Assembly (NCBI GenBank): GCA_034231615.1
Contig: CM067309.1
Span: forward strand, 27,985,661-28,049,660
Reading direction: 5' to 3'
From: Meghimatium bilineatum
Lineage: Eukaryota > Mollusca > Gastropoda > Stylommatophora > Philomycidae
Length of the DNA: 64,000 bases
Numbering within the stretch: position 1 is the first letter of the stretch; the number at the start of each line of letters is the position of its first letter. The position numbers and the translations under genes are program-made. Positions 39,276-51,399 of this stretch are shown piece by piece. Under the pieces are notes generated by a model. That model saw only the letters and a list, made by a program, of their open reading frames with translations, searched no databases and had not been told where the DNA came from.

Positions 39276-42200
39276 TACGACAGTATTCTGACGTATTATG
39301 CTGCATTACAACGAAATGATGTATAATAGGCCAGAATACACTCACTTCTAGTGTAGTAAGCTTCAGAACATTGAATTTGTGAGTAATATGACAGAATACA
39401 TCGAGTTCTAACGTAGTAAGCTAGAAAACACCAAATTCGTGTCCAGACTGCAATTTCTGGTGTAGTAAGCTGCAGTACACCCAATTTGTGAGTAATATGC
39501 CATAGAACACTGAGTTTTGACGTACTAAACAGTAAGATACCTAATTTGTGTATAATTCACCAGTATTCTTAGTTATTAAGCTGCAAAACAACGAAGTCAT
39601 GTGTAACAGGCCAGAATACACTCAATTAAAGGGTTGTAAGCTGCAGTACACCCAATTTGTGTGTAATATGCCACAAAACACTGAGTTTTGACGTACTAAA
39701 CAGCATGACCTAATTTGTGTGTAATACGACAGTATTCTGACGTATTCTGCTGCATTACAACGAAATGATGTATAATAGACCAGAATACACTCACTTCTAG
39801 TGTAGTAAGCTTCAGAACAATGAATTTGTGAGTAATATGCCAGAATACAACGAGTTCTAACGTAGTAAGCTAGAATACACCAAATTCGTGTGTCCAGACT
39901 GCAATTTCTGGTGTAGTAAGCTGCACTACACCCAATTTGTCAGTAATATGCTATAGAACACTGAGTTTTGACGTACTAACAGCAAGATACCTAATTTGTG
40001 TAATTCACCAGTGTTCTTAGTTATTAAGCTGCAAAACAACGAAGCCATGTGTAACAGGCCAGAATACACTCAATTCAAGTGTAGTAAGCTGCAGTACACC
40101 CATTTTGTGAGTAATATGCCACAAAACACTGAGTTTTGACGTAATAAACAGCAAGACCTAATTTGTGTGTAATACGACAGTATTCTGACGTATTATGCTG
40201 CATTACAGCGAAATGATGTATAATAGGCCAGAATACACTCACTTCTAGTGTAGTAAGCTTCAGAACAATGAATTTGTGAGTAATATGCCAGAATACAACG
40301 AGTTCTAACGTAGTAAGCTAGAATACACCAAATTCGTGTGTCCAGACTGCAATTTCTGGTGTAGTAAGCTGCAGTACACCCAATTTGTGAGTAATATGCC
40401 ATAGAACACTGAGTTTTGACGTACTAAACAGCAAGATACCTAATTTGTGTATAATTCACCAGTGTTCTTAGTTATTAAGCTGCAAAACAACGAAGTCATG
40501 TGTAAGGCCAGAATACACTCAATTCAAGGGTTGTAAGATGCAGTACACCCAATTTGTGAGTAATATGCCACAAAACACTGAGTTTTGACGTACTAAACAG
40601 CATGACCTAATTTGTGTGTAATACGACAGTATTCTGACGTATTATGCTGCATTACAACGAAATGATGTATAATAGGCCAGAATACACTCACTTCTAGTGT
40701 AGTAAGCTTCAGAACAATGAACTTGTGAGTAATATGCCAAAATACAACGAGTTCTAACGTAGTAAGCTAGAATACACCAAATTCGTGTGTCCAGACTGCA
40801 ATTTCTGGTGTAGTAAGCTGCAGTACACCCAATTTGTGAATAATATGTCACAAAACACTGAGTTTTGACATACTAAACAGCAAGACCTAATTTGTGTGTA
40901 ATACGACAGTATTCTGACGTATTATGCTGCATTACAACGAAATGATGTATAATAGGCCAGAATACACTCACTTCTAGTGTAGTAAGCTTCAGAACAATGA
41001 ACTTGTGAGTAATATGCCAAAATACAACGAGTTCTAACGTAGTAAGCTAGAATACACCAAATTCGTGTGTCCAGACTGCAATTTCTGGTGTAGTAAGCTG
41101 CAGTACACCCAATTTGTGAGTAATATGCCATAGAACACTGAGTTTTGACGTACTAAACAGCAAGATACCTAATTTGTGTATAATTCACCAGTGTTCTTAG
41201 TTATTAAGCTGCAAAACAACGAAGTCATGTGTAACAGGCCAGAATACACTCAATTCAAGGGTTGTAAGATGCAGTACACCCAATTTGTGAGTAATATGCC
41301 ACAAAACACTGAGTTTTGACGTACTAAACAGCAAGACCTAATTTGTGTGTAATACGACAGTTTTCTGACGTATTATGCTGCATTACAACGAAATGATGTA
41401 TAATAGGCCAGAATACACTCACTTCTAGTGTAGTAAGCTTCAGAACATTGAATTTGTGAGTAATATGACAGAATACATCGAGTTCTAACGTAGTAAGCTA
41501 GAATACACCAAATTCGTGTCCAGACTGCAATTTCTGGTGTAGTAAGCTGCAGTACACCCAATTTGTGAGTAATATGCCATAGAACACTGAGTTTTGACGT
41601 ACTAAACAGCAAGATACCTAATTTGTGTATAATTCACCAGTATTATTAGTTATTAAGCTGCAAAACAACGAAGTCATGTGTAACAGGCCAGAATACACTC
41701 AATTCAAGGGTTGTAAGCTGCAGTACACCCAATTTGTGTGTAATATGCCACAAAACACTGAGTTTTGACGTACTAAACTGCAAGACCTAATTTGTGTGTA
41801 ATACGACAGTTTTCTGACGTATTATGGTGCATTACAACCAAATGATGTATAATAGGCCAGAATAAACTCACGTCTAGTGTAGTAAGCTTCAGAACAATGA
41901 ATTTGTGAGTAATATGCCAGAATACACCGAGTTCTCACGTAGTAAGCTAGAATACACCAAATTCGTGTGTCCAGACTACAATTTCTGGTGTAGTAAGCTG
42001 CATTACACCCAATTTGTGAATAATATGTCACAAAACACTGAGTTTTGACATACTAAACAGCAAGATCTAATTTGTGTGTAATACGACAGTATTCTGACGT
42101 ATTATGCTGCATTACAACGAAATGATGTATAATAGGCCAGAATACACTCACTTCTAGTGTAGTAAGCTTCAGAACATTGAATTTGTGAGTAATATGACAG

Positions 42201-42983
42201 AATACATCGAGTTCTAACGTAGTAAGCTAGAATACACCAAATTCGTGTCCAGACTGCAATTTCTGGTGTAGTAAGCTGCAGTACACCCAATTTGTGAGTA
42301 ATATGCCATAGAACACTGAGTTTTGACGTACTAAACAGCAAGATACCTAATTTGTGTATAATTCACCAGTGTTCTTAGTTATTAAGCTGCAAAACAACGA
42401 AGTCATGTGTAACAGGCCAGAATACACTCAATTCAAGGGTTGTAAGCTGCAGTAAACCCAATTTGTGAGTAATATGCCACAAAACACTGAGTTTTGACGT
42501 ACTAAACAGCAAGACCTAATTTGTGTGTAATACCACAGTATTCTGACGTATTATGGTGCATTACAACGAAATGATGTATAATATGCCAGAATACACTCAC
42601 TTCTAGTGTAGTAAGCTTCAGAACAATGAATTTGTGAGTAATATGCCAGAATACACCGATATCTCACGTAGTAAGCTAGAATACACCAAATTCGTGTGTC
42701 CAGACTGCAATTTCTGGTGTAGTAAGCTGCAGTACACCCAATTTGTGAGTAATATGCCATAGAACACTGAGTTTTGACGTACTAAACAGCAAGATACCTA
42801 ATTTGTGTATAATTCACCAGTGTTCTTAGTTATTAAGCTGCAAAACAACGAAGTCATGTGTAACAGGCCAGAATACACTCAATTCAAGGGTTGTAAGATG
42901 CAGTACACCCAATTTGTGAGTAATATGCCACAAAACACTGAGTTTTGACGTACTAAACTGCAAGACCTAATTTGTGTGTAATA
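39276..42983. repeat. Satellite array, zone 5 (between mariner copies 1 and 2)
   Basis: Satellite only, beginning and ending with the TA target duplications. The first module has GCTAGAAAACACC and AATTAAAGGGTTG, shared with the right flanks of copies 2 and 3. Near 40,145-40,180 the sequence switches to a copy of the region that starts near 35,746, and then repeats that region up to the next element. No gene is present. Confidence 0.94.
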
Positions 42984-43014
42984 CGAGGCGTGTTCAAATG
43001 AAAACGGGACTTGT
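42984..43014 (+). repeat. Left terminal inverted repeat, mariner copy 2
   Basis: 31 bp beginning CGAGGCGTGTTC, the exact reverse complement of 43,677-43,707. Confidence 0.95.
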
Positions 43015-43144
43015 TACACCACGCGTGATAGAGCGCACTGATATTGATGACATTTTGCACTAGTAATGAGTATCCAATAATTTACATACGGTCACGTGTT
43101 CATCTTCCCAGCATGCATATGTGCTGTAGAAGACTGTTAACAAT

Positions 43145-43585
43145 ATGGCGGGTGTGATTCCGAACCCGTCCAAAGTGAATCAGCGTGCTGTGATCCAGTT
43201 TCTTTCATTTGAAGGATGTCAAGCAGTAGACATTCATCGGAGAATGAAGGCTAAGCGACCAGGCAGACTTTCTCAAGGTGTGATTCTTCTCCACGACAAC
43301 GCTCGTCCGCACGTCGCAAAAATTGTGCAGGAAACATTGGCAAAGAAGAATTGGGAAGTTCTTCATCACCCAGCCTATAGTCCCGATTTATCCCCGTGTG
43401 ATTTCCATTTGTTCGGACCGTTGAAGAAAGCACTAAAGGGACAGCGATTCAACAGCGACGCAGACGTGAAGACAGCGGTGACCACATGGTTCAGAGAACA
43501 GCCACGCAACTTTTTCTCGGACGGCATTCGACGTCTACCTAAACAGTGGGATGCTTGCCTAAATGCATACGGAGATTTTTTCTGA
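43145..43585 (+). CDS. Internally deleted mariner transposase ORF (146 aa), copy 2
   Basis: The encoded protein is identical to that of copy 1. It has a partial N-terminal helix-turn-helix (residues about 10-34), a deletion junction near residue 35, catalytic D51 and D86 with 34 residues between them, and the C-terminal AYGDFF. The first catalytic aspartate is absent, so it should not be an active transposase. Identity between copies reflects recent segmental duplication. It cannot be read as purifying selection, because the surrounding satellite is equally similar. Confidence 0.9.
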   Translation: MAGVIPNPSKVNQRAVIQFLSFEGCQAVDIHRRMKAKRPGRLSQGVILLHDNARPHVAKIVQETLAKKNWEVLHHPAYSPDLSPCDFHLFGPLKKALKGQRFNSDADVKTAVTTWFREQPRNFFSDGIRRLPKQWDACLNAYGDFF

Positions 43586-43667
43586 TGAACCCAGGTGCAT
43601 TCTTATTCACAAGTGGTTGCTTTGTTCAATTCCGTTGAAAATATTAAATTGCGTATGATACTTTTTA

Positions 43668-43673
43668 AATAAA
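43668..43673 (+). promoter_or_regulatory. Polyadenylation signal AATAAA, mariner copy 2
   Basis: Same position in the element as in copy 1: after the ORF and just inside the right terminal repeat. It is a motif match only. Confidence 0.5.
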
Positions 43674-43676
43674 TCC

Positions 43677-43707
43677 ACAAGTCCCGTTTTCATTTGAACA
43701 CGCCTCG
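43677..43707 (-). repeat. Right terminal inverted repeat, mariner copy 2
   Basis: Exact 31-bp inverted copy of 42,984-43,014. The junction again forms TCGTACGA with the satellite. Confidence 0.95.
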
Positions 43708-46700
43708 TACGACAGTATTCTGACGTATTATGCTGCATTACAACGAAATGATGTATAATAGGCCAGAATACACTCACTTCTAGTGTAGTAAGCTTCAGAA
43801 CATTGAATTTGTGAGTAATATGACAGAATACATCGAGTTCTAACGTAGTAAGCTAGAAAACACCAAATTCGTGTCCAGACTGCAATTTCTGGTGTAGTAA
43901 GCTGCAGTACACCCAATTTGTGAGTAATATGCCATAGAACACTGAGTTTTGACGTACTAAACAGTAAGATACCTAATTTGTGTATAATTCACCAGTATTC
44001 TTAGTTATTAAGCTGCAAAACAACGAAGTCATGTGTAACAGGCCAGAATACACTCAATTAAAGGGTTGTAAGCTGCAGTACACCCAATTTGTGTGTAATA
44101 TGCCACAAAACACTGAGTTTTGACGTACTAAACAGCATGACCTAATTTGTGTGTAATACGACAGTATTCTGACGTATTCTGCTGCATTACAACGAAATGA
44201 TGTATAATAGACCAGAATACACTCACTTCTAGTGTAGTAAGCTTCAGAACAATGAATTTGTGAGTAATATGCCAGAATACAACGAGTTCTAACGTAGTAA
44301 GCTAGAATACACCAAATTCGTGTGTCCAGACTGCAATTTCTGGTGTAGTAAGCTGCACTACACCCAATTTGTCAGTAATATGCTATAGAACACTGAGTTT
44401 TGACGTACTAACAGCAAGATACCTAATTTGTGTAATTCACCAGTGTTCTTAGTTATTAAGCTGCAAAACAACGAAGCCATGTGTAACAGGCCAGAATACA
44501 CTCAATTCAAGTGTAGTAAGCTGCAGTACACCCATTTTGTGAGTAATATGCCACAAAACACTGAGTTTTGACGTAATAAACAGCAAGACCTAATTTGTGT
44601 GTAATACGACATTTTTCTGACGTATTATGCTGCATTACAACGATATGATGTACAATAGGCCAGAATACACTCACTTCTAGTGTGTTAAGCTTCAGAAGAT
44701 TGAATTTGTGAGTAATATGACAGAATACAACAAGTTCTAACTTAGAAAGCTAGAATACACCAAATTCGTGTCCAGACTGCAATTTCTGGTGTAGTAAGCT
44801 GCAGTACACCCAATTTGTGAGTAATATGCCATAGAACACTGAGTTTTGACGTACTAAACAGCAAGATACCTAATTTGTGTATAATTCACCAGTGTTCTTA
44901 GTTATTAAGCTGCAAAACAACGAAGTCATGTGTAACAGGCCAGAATACACTCAATTCAAGTGTAGTAAGCTGCAGTACACCCAATTTGTGAGTAATATGC
45001 CACAAAACACTGAGTTTTGACGTACTAAACTGCAAGACCTAATTTGTGTGTAATACGACAGTATTCTGACGTATTATGGTGCATTACAACGAAATGATGT
45101 ATAATAGGCCAGAATACACTCACTTCTAGTGTAGTAAGCTTCAGAACAATGAATTTGTGAGTAATATGCCAGAATACACCGATATCTCACGTAGTAAGCT
45201 AGAATACACCAAATTCGTGTCCAGACTACAATTTCTGGTGTAGTAAGCTGCAGTACACCCAATTTGTGAATAATATGTCACAAAACACTGAGTTTTGACA
45301 GACTAAACAGCAAGACCTAATTTGTGTGTAATACGACAGTATTCTGACGTATTATGCTGCATTACAACGAAATGATGTATAATAGGCCAGAATACACTCA
45401 CTTCTAGTGTAGTAAGCTTCAGAACAATGAATTTGTGAGTAATATGCCAGAATACAACGAGTTCTAACGTAGTAAGCTAGAATACACCAAATTCGTGTGT
45501 CCAGACTGCAATTTCTGGTGTAGTAAGCTGCAGTACACCCAATTTGTGAGTAATATGCCATAGAACACTGAGTTTTGACGTACTAAACAGCAAGATACCT
45601 AATTTGTGTATAATTCACCAGTGTTCTTAGTTATTAAGCTGCAAAACAACGAAGTCATGTGTAACAGGCCAGAATACACTCAATTCAAGGGTTGTAAGCT
45701 GCAGTACACCCAATTTGTGAGTAATATGCCACAAAACACTGAGTTTTGACGTACTAAACAGCAAGACCTAATTTGTGTGTAATACGACAGTATTCTGACG
45801 TATTATGCTGCATTACAACGAAATGATGTATAATAGGCCAGAATACACTCACTTCTAGTGTAGTAAGCTTCAGAACATTGAATTTGTGAGTAATATGACA
45901 GAATACATCGAGTTCTAACGTAGTAAGCTAGAATACACCAAATTCGTGTCCAGACTGCAATTTCTGGTGTAGTAAGCTGCAGTACACCCAATTTGTGAGT
46001 AATATGCCATAGAACACTGAGTTTTGACGTACTAAACAGCAAGATACCTAATTTGTGTATAATTCACCAGTATTCTTAGTTATTAAGCTGCAAAACAACG
46101 AAGTCATGTGTAACAGGCCAGAATACACTCAATTCAAGGGTTGTAAGCTGCAGTAAACCCAATTTGTGAGTAATATGCCAGAAAACACCGAGATCTCACG
46201 TAGTAAGCTAGAATACACCAAATTCGTGTGTCCAGACTACAATTTCTGGTGTAGTAAGCTGCAGTACACCCAATTTGTGTGTAATATGCCACAAAACACT
46301 GAGTTTTGACGTACTAAACTGCAAGACCTAATTTGTGTGTAATACGACAGTTTTCTGACGTATTATGGTGCATTACAACCAAATGATGTATAATAGGCCA
46401 GAATAAACTCACGTCTAGTGTAGTAAGCTTCAGAACAATGAATTTGTGAGTAATATGCCAGAATACACCGAGTTCTCACGTAGTAAGCTAGAATACACCA
46501 AATTCGTGTGTCCAGACTACAATTTCTGGTGTAGTAAGCTGCAGTACACCCAATTTGTGAATAATATGTCACAAAACACTGAGTTTTGACATACTAAACA
46601 GCAAGATCTAATTTGTGTGTAATACGACAGTATTCTGACGTATTATGCTGCATTACAACGAAATGATGTATAATAGGCCAGAATACACTCACTTCTAGTG

Positions 46701-47524
46701 TAGTAAGCTTCAGAACATTGAATTTGTGAGTAATATGACAGAATACATCGAGTTCTAACGTAGTAAGCTAGAATACACCACATTCGTGTCCAGACTGCAA
46801 TTTCTGGTGTAGTAAGCTGCAGTACACCCAATTTGTGAGTAATATGCCATAGAACACTGAGTTTTGACGTACTAAACAGCAAGATACCTAATTTGTGTAT
46901 AATTCACCAGTGTTCTTAGTTATTAAGCTGCAAAACAACGAAGTCATGTGTAACAGGCCAGAATACACTCAATTCAAGGGTTGTAAGCTGCAGTAAACCC
47001 AATTTGTGAGTAATATGCCACAAAACACTGAGTTTTGACGTACTAAACAGCAAGACCTAATTTGTGTGTAATACCACAGTATTCTGACGTATTATGGTGC
47101 ATTACAACGAAATGATGTATAATATGCCAGAATACACTCACTTCTAGTGTAGTAAGCTTCAGAACAATGAATTTGTGAGTAATATGCCAGAATACACCGA
47201 TATCTCACGTAGTAAGCTAGAATACACCAAATTCGTGTGTCCAGACTGCAATTTCTGGTGTAGTAAGCTGCAGTACACCCAATTTGTGAGTAATATGCCA
47301 TAGAACACTGAGTTTTGACGTACTAAACAGCAAGATACCTAATTTGTGTATAATTCACCAGTGTTCTTAGTTATTAAGCTGCAAAACAACGAAGTCATGT
47401 GTAACAGGCCAGAATACACTCAATTCAAGGGTTGTAAGATGCAGTACACCCAATTTGTGAGTAATATGCCACAAAACACTGAGTTTTGACGTACTAAACT
47501 GCAAGACCTAATTTGTGTGTAATA
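43708..47524. repeat. Satellite array, zone 6 (between mariner copies 2 and 3)
   Basis: Satellite only. Its first part continues past the point where copy 1's flank switches. It contains GACATTTTTCTGACG and CGATATGATGTACAAT near 44,610-44,650, as in zone 1 at about 9,330-9,380. It includes the unusual 560-bp module described separately and ends at the TA 47,523-47,524. Confidence 0.94.
45800..46359. repeat. Expanded 560-bp long module with ten subrepeats
   Basis: This is a long module with 111 extra bp. At 46,140-46,199 the subrepeat starts as S7 (GTTGTAAGCTGCAGTAAACC) but ends as S2 (GCCAGAAAACACCGAGATCTCAC). A normal S3 (46,200-46,250), an S4/S7-type subrepeat (46,251-46,310) and S8 (46,311-46,359) follow. 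The crossover lies in the shared GTGAGTAATATGCCA stretch. The event explains why copies 2 and 3 are 111 bp further apart on this side than the corresponding 449-bp module would give. Confidence 0.85.
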
Positions 47525-47555
47525 CGAGGCGTGTTCAAATGAAAACGGGACTTGT
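47525..47555 (+). repeat. Left terminal inverted repeat, mariner copy 3
   Basis: 31 bp beginning CGAGGCGTGTTC, the exact reverse complement of 48,218-48,248. Confidence 0.95.
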
Positions 47556-47685
47556 TACACCACGCGTGATAGAGCGCACTGATATTGATGACATTTTGCA
47601 CTAGTAATGAGTATCCAATAATTTACATACGGTCACGTGTTCATCTTCCCAGCATGCATATGTGCTGTAGAAGACTGTTAACAAT

Positions 47686-48126
47686 ATGGCGGGTGTGATT
47701 CCGAACCCGTCCAAAGTGAATCAGCGTGCTGTGATCCAGTTTCTTTCATTTGAAGGATGTCAAGCAGTAGACATTCATCGGAGAATGAAGGCTAAGCGAC
47801 CAGGCAGACTTTCTCAAGGTGTGATTCTTCTCCACGACAACGCTCGTCCGCACGTCGCAAAAATTGTGCAGGAAACATTGGCAAAGAAGAATTGGGAAGT
47901 TCTTCATCACCCAGCCTATAGTCCCGATTTATCCCCGTGTGATTTCCATTTGTTCGGACCGTTGAAGAAAGCACTAAAGGGACAGCGATTCAACAGCGAC
48001 GCAGACGTGAAGACAGCGGTGACCACATGGTTCAGAGAACAGCCACGCAACTTTTTCTCGGACGGCATTCGACGTCTACCTAAACAGTGGGATGCTTGCC
48101 TAAATGCATACGGAGATTTTTTCTGA
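47686..48126 (+). CDS. Internally deleted mariner transposase ORF (146 aa), copy 3
   Basis: The protein is identical to copies 1 and 2, with the same in-frame deletion after residue about 34, the last two aspartates of the DD34D triad (D51, D86) and no first aspartate. No SET domain or other fusion partner is visible upstream or downstream, since the element is surrounded by satellite. The ORF is a remnant carried as part of a higher-order satellite repeat. Confidence 0.9.
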   Translation: MAGVIPNPSKVNQRAVIQFLSFEGCQAVDIHRRMKAKRPGRLSQGVILLHDNARPHVAKIVQETLAKKNWEVLHHPAYSPDLSPCDFHLFGPLKKALKGQRFNSDADVKTAVTTWFREQPRNFFSDGIRRLPKQWDACLNAYGDFF

Positions 48127-48208
48127 TGAACCCAGGTGCATTCTTATTCACAAGTGGTTGCTTTGTTCAATTCCGTTGAAAATATTAAATTGCGTATGAT
48201 ACTTTTTA

Positions 48209-48214
48209 AATAAA
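48209..48214 (+). promoter_or_regulatory. Polyadenylation signal AATAAA, mariner copy 3
   Basis: Same relative position as in the other two copies. It is a motif match only. Confidence 0.5.
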
Positions 48215-48217
48215 TCC

Positions 48218-48248
48218 ACAAGTCCCGTTTTCATTTGAACACGCCTCG
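48218..48248 (-). repeat. Right terminal inverted repeat, mariner copy 3
   Basis: Exact 31-bp inverted copy of 47,525-47,555, with TCGTACGA at the satellite junction. Confidence 0.95.
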
Positions 48249-51200
48249 TACGACAGTATTCTGACGTATTATGGTGCATTACAACGAAATGATGTATAAT
48301 AGGCCAGAATACACTCACTTCTAGTGTAGTAAGCTTCAGAACAATGAATTTGTGAGTAATATGCCAGAATACACCGATATCTCACGTAGTAAGCTAGAAT
48401 ACACCAAATTCGTGTGTCCAGACTACAATTTCTGGTGTAGTAAGCTGCAGTACACCCAATTTGTGAATAATATGTCACAAAACACTGAGTTTTGACATAC
48501 TAAACAGCAAGACCTAATTTGTGTGTAATACGACAGTATTCTGACGTATTATGCTGCATTACAACGAAATGATGTATAATAGGCCAGAATACACTCACTT
48601 CTAGTGTAGTAAGCTTCACAACAATGAATTTGTGAGTAATATGCCAGAATACAACGAGTTCTAACGTAGTAAGCTAGAATACACCAAATTCGTGTGTCCA
48701 GACTGCAATTTCTGGTGTAGTAAGCTGCAGTACACCCAATTTGTGAGTAATATGCCATAGAACACTGAGTTTTGACGTACTAAACAGCAAGATACCTAAT
48801 TTGTGTATAATTCACCAGTGTTCTTAGTTATTAAGCTGCAAAACAACGAAGTCATGTGTAACAGGCCAGAATACACTCAATTCAAGGTTTGTAAGCTGCA
48901 GTACACCCAATTTGTGAGTAATATGCCACAAAACACTGAGTTTTGACGTACTAAACAGCAAGACCTAATTTGTGTGTAATACGACAGTATTCTGACGTAT
49001 TATGCTGCATTACAACGAAATGATGTATAATAGGCCAGAATACACTCACTTCTAGTGTAGTAAGCTTCAGAACATTGAATTTGTGAGTAATATGACAGAA
49101 TACATCGAGTTCTAACGTAGTAAGCTAGAAAACACCAAATTCGTGTCCAGACTGCAATTTCTGGTGTAGTAAGCTGCAGTACACCCAATTTGTGAGTAAT
49201 ATGCCATAGAACACTGAGTTTTGACGTACTAAACAGTAAGATACCTAATTTGTGTATAATTCACCAGTATTCTTAGTTATTAAGCTGCAAAACAACGAAG
49301 TCATGTGTAACAGGCCAGAATACACTCAATTAAAGGGTTGTAAGCTGCAGTACACCCAATTTGTGTGTAATATGCCACAAAACACTGAGTTTTGACGTAC
49401 TAAACAGCATGACCTAATTTGTGTGTAATACGACAGTATTCTGACGTATTCTGCTGCATTACAACGAAATGATGTATAATAGACCAGAATACACTCACTT
49501 CTAGTGTAGTAAGCTTCAGAACAATGAATTTGTGAGTAATATGCCAGAATACAACGAGTTCTAACGTAGTAAGCTAGAATACACCAAATTCGTGTGTCCA
49601 GACTGCAATTTCTGGTGTAGTAAGCTGCGCTACACCCAATTTGTCAGTAATATGCTATAGAACACTGAGTTTTGACGTACTAACAGCAAGATACCTAATT
49701 TGTGTAATTCACCAGTGTTCTTAGTTATTAAGCTGCAAAACAACGAAGCCATGTGTAACAGGCCAGAATACACTCAATTCAAGTGTAGTAAGCTGCAGTA
49801 CACCCATTTTGTGAGTAATATGCCACAAAACACAGAGTTTTGACGTAATAAACAGCAAGACCTAATTTGTGTGTAATACGACATTTTTCTGACGTATTAT
49901 GCTGCATTACAACGATATGATGTACAATAGGCCAGAATACACTCACTTCTAGTGTGTTAAGCTTCAGAAGATTGAATTTGTGAGTAATATGACAGAATAC
50001 AACAAGTTCTAACTTAGAAAGCTAGAATACACCAAATTCGTGTCCAGACTGCAATTTCTGGTGTAGTAAGCTGCAGTACACCCAATTTGTGAGTAATATG
50101 CCATAGAACACTGAGTTTTGACGTACTAAACAGCAAGATACCTAATTTGTGTATAATTCACCAGTGTTCTTAGTTATTAAGCTGCAAAACAACGAAGTCA
50201 TGTGTAACAGGCCAGAATACACTCAATTCAAGTGTAGTAAGCTGCAGTACACCCAATTTGTGAGTAATATGCCACAAAACACTGAGTTTTGACGTACTAA
50301 ACTGCAAGACCTAATTTGTGTGTAATACGACAGTATTCTGACGTATTATGGTGCATTACAACGAAATGATGTATAATAGGCCAGAATACACTCACTTCTA
50401 GTGTAGTAAGCTTCAGAACAATGAATTTGTGAGTAATATGCCAGAATACACCGATATCTCACGTAGTAAGCTAGAATACACCAAATTCGTGTCCAGACTA
50501 CAATTTCTGGTGTAGTAAGCTGCAGTACACCCAATTTGTGAATAATATGTCACAAAACACTGAGTTTTGACAGACTAAACAGCAAGACCTAATTTGTGTG
50601 TAATACGACAGTATTCTGACGTATTATGCTGCATTACAACGAAATGATGTATAATAGGCCAGAATACACTCACTTCTAGTGTAGTAAGCTTCAGAACAAT
50701 GAATTTGTGAGTAATATGCCAGAATACAACGAGTTCTAACGTAGTAAGCTAGAATACACCAAATTCGTGTGTCCAGACTGCAATTTCTGGTGTAGTAAGC
50801 TGCAGTACACCCAATTTGTGAGTAATATGCCATAGAACACTGAGTTTTGACGTACTAAACAGCAAGATACCTAATTTGTGTATAATTCACCAGTGTTCTT
50901 AGTTATTAAGCTGCAAAACAACGAAGTCATGTGTAACAGGCCAGAATACACTCAATTCAAGGGTTGTAAGCTGCAGTACACCCAATTTGTGAGTAATATG
51001 CCACAAAACACTGAGTTTTGACGTACTAAACAGCAAGACCTAATTTGTGTGTAATACGACAGTATTCTGACGTATTATGCTGCATTACAACGAAATGATG
51101 TATAATAGGCCAGAATACACTCACTTCTAGTGTAGTAAGCTTCAGAACATTGAATTTGTGAGTAATATGACAGAATACATCGAGTTCTAACGTAGTAAGC

Positions 51201-51399
51201 TAGAATACACCAAATTCGTGTCCAGACTGCAATTTCTGGTGTAGTAAGCTGCAGTACACCCAATTTGTGAGTAATATGCCATAGAACACTGAGTTTTGAC
51301 GTACTAAACAGCAAGATACCTAATTTGTGTATAATTCACCAGTATTCTTAGTTATTAAGCTGCAAAACAACGAAGTCATGTGTAACAGGCCAGAATACA
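48249..51399. repeat. Satellite array, zone 7 (right flank of mariner copy 3)
   Basis: Satellite only. The first 731 bp (a short plus a long module) are missing at copies 1 and 2 but match the region right of the empty site at 7,701. From 48,997 onward the sequence follows 43,725 onward at offset 5,272, including GCTAGAAAACACC, the GTCAGTAATATGCTATAG haplotype and CGATATGATGTACAAT. No gene is present. Confidence 0.93.

Larger units (their letters stand above)
42984..43707 (+). mobile_element. Mariner-family DNA transposon, internally deleted, copy 2
   Basis: A 724-bp element with TA duplications at 42,982-42,983 and 43,708-43,709. I found no difference from copy 1 by eye. Both flanks match those of copy 1 at offset 4,432 for kilobases. 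It was therefore copied together with its satellite neighbourhood and did not transpose separately. Confidence 0.95.
35746..44609. repeat. 4,432-bp higher-order tandem duplication carrying mariner copies 1 and 2
   Basis: About 35,746-40,177 is followed directly by a second copy at about 40,178-44,609. Matching landmarks at offset 4,432 include CATTACAGCG (35,772/40,204), AGTATTATTAG (37,208/41,640), the mariner elements (38,552/42,984) and GCTAGAAAACACC (39,420/43,852). The junction near 40,145-40,180 lies in an S8 subrepeat. The left side reads GTAATAAACAGC, as at 44,575. The right side reads GACAGTATTCTG, where the original continuation reads GACATTTTTCTG. A single-base difference (CTGCATTACACCC at about 42,000, where the first copy has CTGCAGTACACCC) shows the copies are very similar but not assembly clones. 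Confidence 0.87.
47525..48248 (+). mobile_element. Mariner-family DNA transposon, internally deleted, copy 3
   Basis: A 724-bp element with TA duplications at 47,523-47,524 and 48,249-48,250, apparently identical to copies 1 and 2. Its left flank matches theirs. Its right flank keeps a 280-bp and a 451-bp module (48,266-48,996) in the same order as the empty site at 7,701. Copy 3 therefore best preserves the original insertion context. Confidence 0.95.

Noticed and set aside
35746-44609. Higher-order duplications as pure assembly artefacts
   Set aside because: Copies differ by single bases (for example near 42,000) and by clear indels (731 bp, 111 bp), which random re-use of reads would not produce. 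The near-identical 1,461-bp pair remains less certain.
38552-48248. Three independent mariner insertions
   Set aside because: Same TA, same orientation, shared private flank variants, and element offsets equal to satellite offsets all indicate one insertion followed by duplication.
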